DNA from: Proteus vulgaris
GTDB lineage: Bacteria; Pseudomonadota; Gammaproteobacteria; Enterobacterales; Enterobacteriaceae
Direction: 5' to 3'
NCBI RefSeq assembly: GCF_033708015.1
Contig: NZ_CP137920.1
Location: forward strand, 3,658,001-3,722,000
Length of the DNA: 64,000 nucleotides
Shown: piece after piece, positions 56,987 through 64,000 of the stretch
Numbering within the stretch: the stretch's first letter is position 1
How the letters are laid out: every line of letters begins with the position of its first letter
Made by a program: the position numbers and the translations under genes
The notes under the pieces: generated by a model
Seen by the model: only the letters and a program-made list of their open reading frames with translations
Databases searched by the model: none
What the model was told of the DNA's origin: nothing

Positions 56987-57391
56987 CTAAGTATATAAAG
57001 AAAGGGCATGGCGAATATGCTCAGTTAAGGTATTGAGCACCGCACGTTGGTTATAATCGAGGGCTGGACGAATAAAAGGACTGGCAACTTGCTTGATGGT
57101 GCCGAACTCTTGAGCGCGAGCTTTCATATAATGAGGTTTTGTCGGTCCCACGGTGACCATGACAGCCCCATTCGTGTTTTTTACTCGTGTCGTTTTGATG
57201 GTGATATTGTCTCGCATATGAGGCTCTGTGCTTTTCGCATCAAACCCTGCATGGGCTTCCATATCATCTTTCACGACTTGCATGGCTTCTCGCCCTGCAT
57301 CGCGTAATATCTTGGTTTTTAACTCAACTTCTAACTGCTTTAATTTCCGACCTAATTCATCCAACCCTGTCACGCTAAGGTTGGTTATCAC
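56987..57391 (-). CDS. HK97 gp10-type tail completion protein
   Basis: 134 residues. ITNLSVTGLDELGRKLKQLE and the later APSFIRP-like segment (QVASPFIRPALDYNQRAVLNTL) are hallmarks of the HK97 gp10 family. Overlaps the next upstream gene by four bases. Acts at the head-tail junction or tail end. Confidence 0.88.
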   Translation of the reverse strand: MITNLSVTGLDELGRKLKQLEVELKTKILRDAGREAMQVVKDDMEAHAGFDAKSTEPHMRDNITIKTTRVKNTNGAVMVTVGPTKPHYMKARAQEFGTIKQVASPFIRPALDYNQRAVLNTLTEHIRHALSLYT

Positions 57392-57777
57392 GTTGCATCC
57401 TCGGGATAAGTGATAATAAAATCACGATAAATGCGGTAGATTTTACGATTTTCCGTTTGCTCAATCATGTCCTGCAGAAAGTTACCTCGCTGAACAGTTT
57501 GAACAGGATGGTTGCCAATATAACCGTGTTGAATAGCCTCCCACTCACGACAGAGAGTCGATTCCAGCTTTAAGGCTTTTGGGTAGTCATCAGATATTTG
57601 AATAACGATTTGAAAACGAGCTTGAACCAGTGATGTGCGGGCTAATCCAGAGTCTATCTTTGGGTCACTAATCCGTTGATAGATGACCCCTTCTAATTTA
57701 TCGGAGGGGAGTTTTAACGGATAAACTAACAACCCCGTAATACGTTCCAAATCGGCTTTAATATCAGCTTCTATCAT
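57388..57777 (-). CDS. Tail completion protein (DUF3168-like)
   Basis: 129 residues from the ATG at 57777 (MIEADIKADLERITGLLVYP), preceded by GGAGG. A longer frame from 57924 would read through the upstream head-closure gene and gives no family match. The sequence YQRISDPKIDSGLARTSLVQARFQI fits tail terminators of siphoviruses. Overlaps its neighbours at both ends. Confidence 0.8.
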   Translation of the reverse strand: MIEADIKADLERITGLLVYPLKLPSDKLEGVIYQRISDPKIDSGLARTSLVQARFQIVIQISDDYPKALKLESTLCREWEAIQHGYIGNHPVQTVQRGNFLQDMIEQTENRKIYRIYRDFIITYPEDAT

Positions 57778-58093
57778 GTTGGATATTCGCCTCCGTAGTA
57801 ATAATGGCTCTATCTGACTGATTGCGATCAACAGCCCGAACGGTAAATAATCGCCCCTGATAGCCAACCAGCCACCCCATATCAACATCAGAACGAGGAC
57901 GAATAGTGAAATGATAGGTCTCAATTACCTGATCTTGGTCAGCGGTGCGAATTTTACGGTTCGACATTGATTCGGCTTTAGCCCATACCTCTGCGACTTT
58001 TTTTAAAACGACTTTTTCACTCCCAAGATCGTCACGTTCGTTGACATAATCGGAAAGAGAAATGCGTTTATTGAGTTCACCGGCTTTCATCAT
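57764..58093 (-). CDS. Head closure / head-tail adaptor protein
   Basis: 109 residues: AGELNKRISLSDYVNERDDLGSEK, VWAKAESMSNRK and IRPRSDVDMGWLVGYQGRLFTVRAV match the phage head-tail adaptor family (SPP1 gp16-like). It closes the filled head below the connector. Three bases after the connector gene. Confidence 0.87.
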   Translation of the reverse strand: MMKAGELNKRISLSDYVNERDDLGSEKVVLKKVAEVWAKAESMSNRKIRTADQDQVIETYHFTIRPRSDVDMGWLVGYQGRLFTVRAVDRNQSDRAIITTEANIQHDRS

Positions 58094-58096
58094 TCC

Positions 58097-58399
58097 TCAC
58101 AGATTAATATGACGATAGGGATCGAGTAGCAATTTAAATCCTGCTGGTAATATGGCTGTTTCTCTATTTTCATAGAAATTACCAACGGCCAGCATAAGAG
58201 CTAACTCAATATCATCAGTGATTAATAAACCGTCAGGATCTTCCTCTGGAATATCCTTTTCATAGAGATGTCGATTGATATACCCTTCAGCTCGTTGCTT
58301 TGCTGCCATCAGATAAGTTTTTAGCAATTCATCTTCTAAGGTATCACCCTCATCCAATCGACATTGCTGCTTTAATTTTTCTAGTGTGGGTAGTGGCAT
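58097..58399 (-). CDS. Head-tail connector (HK97 gp6-like)
   Basis: 100 residues. LEKLKQQCRLDEGDTLEDELLKTYLMAAKQRAEGYINRHL is a typical gp6-like helical start, ending LLLDPYRHIN. Forms the ring under the portal. It is the first gene after the capsid terminator. Confidence 0.9.
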   Translation of the reverse strand: MPLPTLEKLKQQCRLDEGDTLEDELLKTYLMAAKQRAEGYINRHLYEKDIPEEDPDGLLITDDIELALMLAVGNFYENRETAILPAGFKLLLDPYRHINL

Positions 58400-58445
58400 A
58401 AATCCCCCGATACCTGCGACCTACACAGATCGCAGGCACAAAAAA

Positions 58446-58461
58446 ACCGCAATTAAGCGGT
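58446..58461 (-). terminator. Terminator after the major capsid gene
   Basis: ACCGC/GCGGT with a six-base loop; the leftward transcript runs into TTTTTTT. A second stem (CCTGCGA/TCGCAGG, 58413-58436) follows. It would lower expression of connector and tail genes relative to capsid. Confidence 0.82.
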
Positions 58462-58485
58462 GACTGGTTTACATATCGCTAATGT

Positions 58486-59721
58486 TTATTTAGTGCCACC
58501 AGCACCTTTACCCACCAGCGCTTTAATTGCAGAAGTGTCTTCAAGTACGCAGTCAAAACGATGGAAGGCTAAGAATGCGGTCTGGTCATAATCAGCATAA
58601 CGCTCAACCAAACGTTTTAACGTCATGTAGGTAACACGGCGTAAAATGAAGCGGTCAAAGTCACCACAGAAGATGAATTTTTTACCCGCTTCCATTTTGT
58701 CGATAGCCTGATCAACAACATATTGCATACCTAAAATTTGTGCTGGTGCAACACCTGAAATAGACGGAAGCCATAAAGGGCGTTTTTGCGCATCTTCCAT
58801 TAATTTTAGATTTTTCAACGTATCATCATTAAAGGCAAGACGGAATTTAGGGCTATTGCGGTAAGCAGGATCAATCGCATGCTCTAATTCGGCAATATCT
58901 TTCCAGTTTAATGACGCACCTGATGCCTCAACCGTGCCTGTCACCGCAGTTTCCAAACCTGAAGGTTGTTGAGGTGTTCCTGTGCCAGTACCTTTAATTA
59001 AGTATTTTGCTTCACCACGACCAATGCGTTGAGCAATACGTGAAGCCAGATACGCTTGAATATCCACACCACTATCTTGCAGTAGCTCATTGGATACACG
59101 GATGATTTTCGATGTTAATTTTTTGGCTCCTAAAATGGCGGTGCCAAACTCAACATCTTGCTCACCTGCTGCGGTATTTTCGCCCAGTAATTCACCTTCT
59201 TCATTAGTACCATCAGATGTTGACCACGTAATATCTTGACCGGTGGCAGTTGATAAAATTTGAGCCACACTTGCGATACCACCATAGGCTTTCATTTGAT
59301 CAACAATCTTATTTAACATCTGAGTAGGAACAGTGTAACCCCCTTTTTCATCAGGTGAGGTACCTTGAGCGCGGATCTCTTTTACCGCTTGACGCTCTTC
59401 AGCAGTAAGTTCACCAAAACCACAGCGCAGGAAGCGATCAAACGCTTGGTTGCGACGCTCTGCTTGCTCTGTTTCAGGGTTATTCGGTTGTTGACCACGC
59501 TGTTCTTTCTCTTTGTCATCAACCAAATCTTGATCTAATGAGCGTAGTTGCTCTTCACGCTGAATCTGAGCATCTAAATTTTCAAGTTCAGTTTGCGCTT
59601 TATTCCATTGAGTGCGTTGCTCTTCAGTCATCACACCATCACCCACTTTTTCGTGAATGGCGCGCATATCAATCGCGATAGTGTTACGTTTTTGTTTTAA
59701 TTCATGAAGCTTCATAGTCAT
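58486..59721 (-). CDS. Major capsid protein (HK97 gp5 family)
   Basis: 411 residues. The first 100 or so form a charged coiled delta domain that acts as scaffold (MRAIHEKVGDGVMTEEQRTQWNK... QIQREEQLRSLDQD). The capsid fold starts at about residue 115 (EIRAQGTSPDEKGGYTVPTQML) and includes LGAKKLTSKIIRVSNELLQDS and QTAFLAFHRFDCVLED near the end. The protease encoded upstream should remove the delta domain. Confidence 0.95.
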   Translation of the reverse strand: MTMKLHELKQKRNTIAIDMRAIHEKVGDGVMTEEQRTQWNKAQTELENLDAQIQREEQLRSLDQDLVDDKEKEQRGQQPNNPETEQAERRNQAFDRFLRCGFGELTAEERQAVKEIRAQGTSPDEKGGYTVPTQMLNKIVDQMKAYGGIASVAQILSTATGQDITWSTSDGTNEEGELLGENTAAGEQDVEFGTAILGAKKLTSKIIRVSNELLQDSGVDIQAYLASRIAQRIGRGEAKYLIKGTGTGTPQQPSGLETAVTGTVEASGASLNWKDIAELEHAIDPAYRNSPKFRLAFNDDTLKNLKLMEDAQKRPLWLPSISGVAPAQILGMQYVVDQAIDKMEAGKKFIFCGDFDRFILRRVTYMTLKRLVERYADYDQTAFLAFHRFDCVLEDTSAIKALVGKGAGGTK

Positions 59722-59730
59722 AGTATTACC

Positions 59731-60336
59731 TTATGCATTGAGTAAAGTCATAAGACGCTCACGCGCCAATTTTTGGTTAATTGCTTTTTGGAGATCGCCA
59801 CTGTCTCTGGCTTCTTTCCATGCATTCATTGAGCGAACCGCAGAGTCTGCATCTTGATACGCCGGATAGGTGACAGGGCTGACATCATAGAGTCGAGAAA
59901 ATCGTGTTATTTCACGGATCACGACTCCCTCATCATCTTGGTACCAGTCTTCACCATCCCGCGCGACACGAAAGGCAAAAGAACTTTGATTGATATCGCC
60001 ACGTTGCATCGGTGCCAACACTAAATCACGAATGGTTTGTGTATCAGGTGCCGTAATATCGTAAACAAGCCCACGTTCATTGACGCTAAGCGACAAGGTT
60101 CCTGCTGTGGTTCGCCCTAAAATATAATTTGGATCGTGATTAAATAACCCGCGCACATCATCATTGAGTACATCATCAAATGCGCCTGGCTTAATGATTT
60201 CACGGAACCCATAAATCAGCTCAGATCGGGAATCGAAAACAGAGCCTAAACCCACGATATGTGTCGGCTTATTTTCCTCTCCCGCCTCTGCCCGAACCTC
60301 ACCGACATAACATCGTGTTTCTTTTTCACTGCTCAT
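59731..60336 (-). CDS. HK97-type prohead protease
   Basis: 201 residues from the ATG at 60336 after GGGGATAACG; the longer frame from 60393 would overlap the portal end heavily and lacks a site. Catalytic segments: His in LFNHDPNYILGRT and Ser in GDINQSSFAFRV. It matures the capsid. Overlaps the portal gene by 11 bp. Confidence 0.93.
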   Translation of the reverse strand: MSSEKETRCYVGEVRAEAGEENKPTHIVGLGSVFDSRSELIYGFREIIKPGAFDDVLNDDVRGLFNHDPNYILGRTTAGTLSLSVNERGLVYDITAPDTQTIRDLVLAPMQRGDINQSSFAFRVARDGEDWYQDDEGVVIREITRFSRLYDVSPVTYPAYQDADSAVRSMNAWKEARDSGDLQKAINQKLARERLMTLLNA

Positions 60337-61555
60337 CGTTATCCCCTTTTTGTTCTTCTGCTTTTCCCCCTGCTGGCTTGGAGGCATTGACACTCACTAA
60401 CATTTCATCAAGACCATCGACAGGATTCATGTCCTCAAAGGCACGCGCCTCATTACGGCTCATCCAACCATCTGTAATCGCAAAGTGGTAGAAATCAGCA
60501 CGTTCCTTTGGTGTTCCACGTAATAAACCCGCTAAATTAAATCGCACATAAAAGCCGGCGGTTCGCTCTTGTCGAGTAAATAAGCGTCGATTTAATTCCT
60601 GTTCCCAGTTCACCACCCACGGCATGATGGTATGCCGTACAAACTGAATGGATTGTTCTGAGATGTTTGAGAAAGTGGCTTTTTCGAGGTCGTTAATCAT
60701 GTGAGCTGGTACATTGAAGATCCCTGCAATCATTGAGCGATTAAGTTTCAACATATCAATCAATTGAGCATCAACAGGAGAAACCGTCAGCGCCTTGTAA
60801 TCCAGATCGGCAGGTAAAAGCATGGTTTTATTTTCTTGACTTCGTAACATTCGGGAAGCTTTTTGCCACATATCTTTCAGTCGCTCCCAGCCGTCTTTCT
60901 GTAAATCACCCTTCACTGAGACGATACCTGCCGGACGAGCATTACCACCGAAAAACGAACTTGTGTATTTCTGCCCGGACATACCCATGCCGATGGTTTC
61001 CGCATGTTGAATGATTGGGCTGATCCCCATTCTTTGATTATTCCCTAACGACCGAATATGGATCATGTCATCGGGGCTAATAGCAAAGTTACCCAATTCG
61101 TTATAAACACCGTAAGTGTATCGACCACCAGTATTAAGCAGTGTCGTTTCCCACGGCATACAAGCTTCTAAATTTGTCACCTCGCCTTTTCGGTTACGAA
61201 TAACTTGGGTATAACCATTTCCCCAACCCAACACATGACGCTCTTTTGTTTCGCGCCACTTATAACTGGTTTGCCACTCGTTAGGCTCATCATGAACTAA
61301 ATAAAACAAAGGATGATCACGCGCAGTTTCTACCCTATTACCCGACTTTCGCATTACATGCAGTGGCATCTGGGCAATAGACGATGAAAGCACATAAATA
61401 CAAGCGTAAACGGCGGCTAATTTCATGGATGTTTCAGGGCTAACATATACATCAGCCGTAAATAATCCGTCATTATCAATAGAGTCAGCCGTAATAGGTG
61501 TGTTAGGGTTCTCTAAACTGGGTGAGTCGTTGCGAAATAGAGCATCAATTAACAC
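60326..61555 (-). CDS. Portal protein (HK97 family)
   Basis: 409 residues starting with GTG at 61555 after GGGGGAAAC. Portal motifs: AAVYACIYVLSSSIAQMPLHVM, LGWGNGYTQVIRNRKGEV, FNVPAHMINDLEKATFSNISEQSIQFVRHTIMPW. Twelve copies form the channel for DNA. Overlaps a small upstream membrane protein gene by 11 bp. Confidence 0.95.
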   Translation of the reverse strand: MLIDALFRNDSPSLENPNTPITADSIDNDGLFTADVYVSPETSMKLAAVYACIYVLSSSIAQMPLHVMRKSGNRVETARDHPLFYLVHDEPNEWQTSYKWRETKERHVLGWGNGYTQVIRNRKGEVTNLEACMPWETTLLNTGGRYTYGVYNELGNFAISPDDMIHIRSLGNNQRMGISPIIQHAETIGMGMSGQKYTSSFFGGNARPAGIVSVKGDLQKDGWERLKDMWQKASRMLRSQENKTMLLPADLDYKALTVSPVDAQLIDMLKLNRSMIAGIFNVPAHMINDLEKATFSNISEQSIQFVRHTIMPWVVNWEQELNRRLFTRQERTAGFYVRFNLAGLLRGTPKERADFYHFAITDGWMSRNEARAFEDMNPVDGLDEMLVSVNASKPAGGKAEEQKGDNDEQ

Positions 61556-61706
61556 GTTTCCCCCTCATAGCTACCGCCAAGGCATAAGTTATTGCAATGC
61601 AACCACCGATAATCAGCGTGTTAGCAACACCATATTTTAGATAACACCCCGCCATAACCGCACCAACACCAGCCAGTGCAGTGATATCAAGTAATAAGTT
61701 TTTCAT
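61545..61706 (-). CDS. Small membrane protein between terminase and portal
   Basis: 53 residues ([53 protein letters not shown]), two hydrophobic segments. The ATG at 61706 overlaps the terminase stop (ATGA) and the stop overlaps the portal start. Such tiny genes recur at this place in HK97-like phages; role unknown. Confidence 0.75.
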   Translation of the reverse strand: MKNLLLDITALAGVGAVMAGCYLKYGVANTLIIGGCIAITYALAVAMRGKRVN

Positions 61707-63433
61707 AGGAATAAAAGGTCTTCGTTAGGATCTAAAGAGGAAAGGAAGTCACGCTCTTCATGTAGCATTGCTCGCCCAATTGCCATAATTAATGCAACTG
61801 CACCGTCAATTTTGTTCTCGTTCTGCTCTTTAATGGGCCTCACCACATCGTCATTACCTGGTAGATATTTACCAACCACATTCCCCATACACCATGTCAT
61901 AATCGGATTACCATCATGATGAAAGCGCCCAGAAGCAATTGCAGCTTCAAGCTCTTTCATTGGATCTGACATATTTGTGTAGTTTTGAACGATTGTGATA
62001 GGGTTTAGCCCCTCATCGGCTAAATGATGCGATAAGTTAGTTGCTCCATGAGGATCAATTGGGCTTTCACTAATGGGTGTATTGAGATTATCTGCTATTG
62101 CATCTTCCAAAATAACGCGGTAATCAATCTCCGCACCATCAGTGAGGGTTAAATGTTTTGTTTCTACCCATTTTTTAAATCGTTCTGCAGTACGCTGATT
62201 TTCAATATCAGCACTAAAAACTGCATTGTAAGGCACATAAAAACTAGGTGAAATGCAGTAATAATGACGCTTGCCTTCTATTTCACGAGTAAACAACTTT
62301 ACCCGCGAATTCATATCTATTTTTCTAGCTAAGTCAAGACTTTGATAGCAAGACTGACCTTCAAACATCTCTAACGTGAGTGTTTTATCCTCACACGCTC
62401 GCCAACTCAACATGTTAAAGAAAGCCGAACGAGCAGAAACCCAGATATTTAAATGTTTAGTTTTGAAAATACTGGCTAATCGAGGGTTGTTTTTAGCTCT
62501 ATTTTGCTGACTAATAAGAAACTCACTATAAACAGAAACCCCCATATTGGGATTAGCTTTCTTCAGTGTATTCGGATCAGTCCAATCATCTTTTTCATCA
62601 ACGGTATAAATGACACCAAATAATTCATCATTAGGCACTGTTCCATTGAGCATTTCGATCACTTCACGGCGCTTATCGTAACATGGTCCTTCGATATTAT
62701 AACCCGCTGTTGTGATAGCCCACATCAACGGCTGACGTCTAGCACCCATTCCTGTTAGCATCGTTGTGTAAAGGGAGTCAGTATCATGCTCATGGTATTC
62801 ATCCACAATTGCACAATGTGGAGATTGACCATCACCTGGGTCACCAATCAGCGGTTCAAAACGCGCCCCATCTTCAGGGCGATTCATGTTTTTTGCATTA
62901 ACTTCAATGCCAAATGCCTCGGTTAACAACGGAGTGCGCTTACACATCAACTTAGCTGGTCTAAATACTTCCCATGCTTGTTTTTCTGTCGTAGCACCAG
63001 AATAAACCTCCGCACCAAATTCGTTATCACAAGTAAAGCAATACAGCGCAACGCCTGCGGAAATAGCTGATTTCCCATTTTTACGCGGAATTTCGGTATA
63101 CACTTCACGAAAGCGACGAAGTTTTGTTCCTTTTTGAACCCACCCAAATGCACTACAAACGATAAATAGCTGCCAAGGTTCAAGCGTAATAGGCATTCGT
63201 TTAAATGCCCACTCACCTTTGGTGTGGGGCAATAACTGAATAAACTTTGCAGCTTGCTCTGCTAAATCCTTATCAAATCGATAGCGAAATTTTCGCGATT
63301 TCTCTTGCGCCATATCATCAATATGTCGCTGGCAGGCATCAATCACATACTGACATGCCACAATCTTGCCACGCACCACATCACGCGCATATTGATTTGC
63401 CGCATTGACGTTCGGGTAAGATTTACGGCTCAT
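61703..63433 (-). CDS. Terminase large subunit
   Basis: 576 residues. The ATPase has a Walker A-like PRKNGKSA (in [20 protein letters not shown]) and Walker [13 protein letters not shown]; a C-terminal nuclease follows with Asp residues in [14 protein letters not shown] and [14 protein letters not shown]. It packages DNA from concatemers and cuts it. Starts inside the small-subunit stop. Confidence 0.96.
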   Translation of the reverse strand: MSRKSYPNVNAANQYARDVVRGKIVACQYVIDACQRHIDDMAQEKSRKFRYRFDKDLAEQAAKFIQLLPHTKGEWAFKRMPITLEPWQLFIVCSAFGWVQKGTKLRRFREVYTEIPRKNGKSAISAGVALYCFTCDNEFGAEVYSGATTEKQAWEVFRPAKLMCKRTPLLTEAFGIEVNAKNMNRPEDGARFEPLIGDPGDGQSPHCAIVDEYHEHDTDSLYTTMLTGMGARRQPLMWAITTAGYNIEGPCYDKRREVIEMLNGTVPNDELFGVIYTVDEKDDWTDPNTLKKANPNMGVSVYSEFLISQQNRAKNNPRLASIFKTKHLNIWVSARSAFFNMLSWRACEDKTLTLEMFEGQSCYQSLDLARKIDMNSRVKLFTREIEGKRHYYCISPSFYVPYNAVFSADIENQRTAERFKKWVETKHLTLTDGAEIDYRVILEDAIADNLNTPISESPIDPHGATNLSHHLADEGLNPITIVQNYTNMSDPMKELEAAIASGRFHHDGNPIMTWCMGNVVGKYLPGNDDVVRPIKEQNENKIDGAVALIMAIGRAMLHEERDFLSSLDPNEDLLFL

Positions 63434-63924
63434 GATGAAATAATCCTCATAAAGGGGTTATCTTGCTTTTTTTGCCCCGCAAGACCAATTAATCGCTGAC
63501 GACTACTCGGATCTAAACCCAGCATTGCGCCCGTACGATCCATTTCACTTTCTTGTTCTTTTTTTGTCGTTAAATCAGGATTTTTTATTGGCCCTCCCGT
63601 GGCGCCAATTAAGCGAGTACCATCACGCATGATCGCAATTACCGCATTACGCCAAATATGATAGGCGACACACCAACGTTCAAGCACAGCGAGATCAGTA
63701 ATACATAATATGCCTTGACCACAAAGCTCCTTGATTGTGACTTCCCACATAACAACAGCAAGCTCTAGTTTGTTTTCGGTAAACCAATCTGGTGGCGTCA
63801 CACCTTTTAATGGTGTGAATACCGGCTCGTCTTTATTGAGCGCTCGTTTCCCCGGATTACCGGCCAATTCTTTTCTGGCGGTAGGCTTCGGGCGACGACC
63901 AGATTTGCCCGGAGTGCCAGCCAT
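63430..63924 (-). CDS. Terminase small subunit (P27 family)
   Basis: 164 residues from the ATG at 63924, six bases after GGAGG; a longer frame upstream was rejected. Start [34 protein letters not shown] is the typical P27 N-terminus. [21 protein letters not shown] and [13 protein letters not shown] also fit. It recognises the packaging site. First late gene in the window; further phage genes should follow to the right. Confidence 0.93.
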   Translation of the reverse strand: MAGTPGKSGRRPKPTARKELAGNPGKRALNKDEPVFTPLKGVTPPDWFTENKLELAVVMWEVTIKELCGQGILCITDLAVLERWCVAYHIWRNAVIAIMRDGTRLIGATGGPIKNPDLTTKKEQESEMDRTGAMLGLDPSSRQRLIGLAGQKKQDNPFMRIISS

Positions 63925-64000
63925 AAATAAACCTCCAAATAATTCAGGATCCGATGCATAAATATGGCTAAACAATTAGCCAGTTTTAATTTCATTTTTC

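Larger units (their letters stand above)
45386..64000. mobile_element. Prophage late region (HK97-type head, lambda-type tail), right end beyond window
   Basis: From the dusA junction to the window end all genes are leftward phage late genes in the order terminase small and large, portal, protease, capsid, connectors, tail tube, tail chaperone, tape measure, tip, fibre. This is a siphovirus order. Integrase, early regulation and lysis genes are not in the window, so they should lie past 64000. Confidence 0.95.

Noticed and set aside
57778..57924. N-terminal membrane extension of the tail completion gene
   Set aside because: It is the out-of-frame reading of the head-closure gene; the family start is at 57777.

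Overview
The window looks like chromosome of a Proteus species, most likely P. mirabilis or a close relative. The evidence is the AT-rich, Enterobacterales-like gene content: an Inv/Prg-type type III secretion system (T3SS), a choline-degrading glycyl-radical microcompartment of the GRM2 type, a chaperone-usher fimbrial operon ending in an MrpJ-type regulator, potABCD, and a prophage in dusA. The assignment rests on recognised gene families and gene order, not on a database search.

Layout. (1) 1-6628: half of a T3SS locus, with invG (partial) and invF leftward and prgHIJK-orgABC rightward from a shared AT-rich promoter region. (2) 6635-11914: soxR facing a DoxX-RND adaptor-RND pump operon, like mexGHI of pseudomonads, with a near-perfect sox box on a 19-bp promoter spacer. 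(3) 11879-12743: a HigBA-like toxin-antitoxin module whose toxin has an in-frame TAG; a 36-bp direct repeat containing the pump terminator flanks it. (4) 12769-14094: a YopH/SptP-like tyrosine phosphatase, a candidate T3SS effector. (5) 14302-25613: a leftward GRM2 operon (three BMC-H shell proteins, aldehyde dehydrogenase, BMC-P vertex protein, alcohol dehydrogenase, CutC, CutD, tailed BMC-H, PduL, an unassigned protein, two SMR transporters). (6) 26275-28261: a TetR-MarT-FidL regulator operon. (7) 28601-29266: a small acidic tyrosine-rich protein with repeated YxxI motifs at ITAM spacing, the most unusual gene here. (8) 29394-31816: metY and yddG. (9) 32694-38515: fimbrial operon. (10) 38615-42507: potABCD. 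(11) 43053-45090: a subtilase and CbrC. (12) 45260-45385: the 5' stub of dusA at the prophage end. (13) 45430-64000: late genes of a siphovirus with an HK97-type head and lambda-type tail, running from terminase (right) to tail fibre (left), including a -1 frameshift in the tail chaperone gene.

How the genes work together. The cut/GRM2 operon should cleave choline to trimethylamine and acetaldehyde inside a protein shell, then turn acetaldehyde into ethanol and acetyl phosphate; the SMR pair may handle quaternary or tertiary amines. The T3SS, the two effector candidates, the MarT/FidL pair and the fimbria form a host-interaction layer scattered between metabolic genes. No rRNA, tRNA, CRISPR array, insertion sequence or classical resistance gene was seen.
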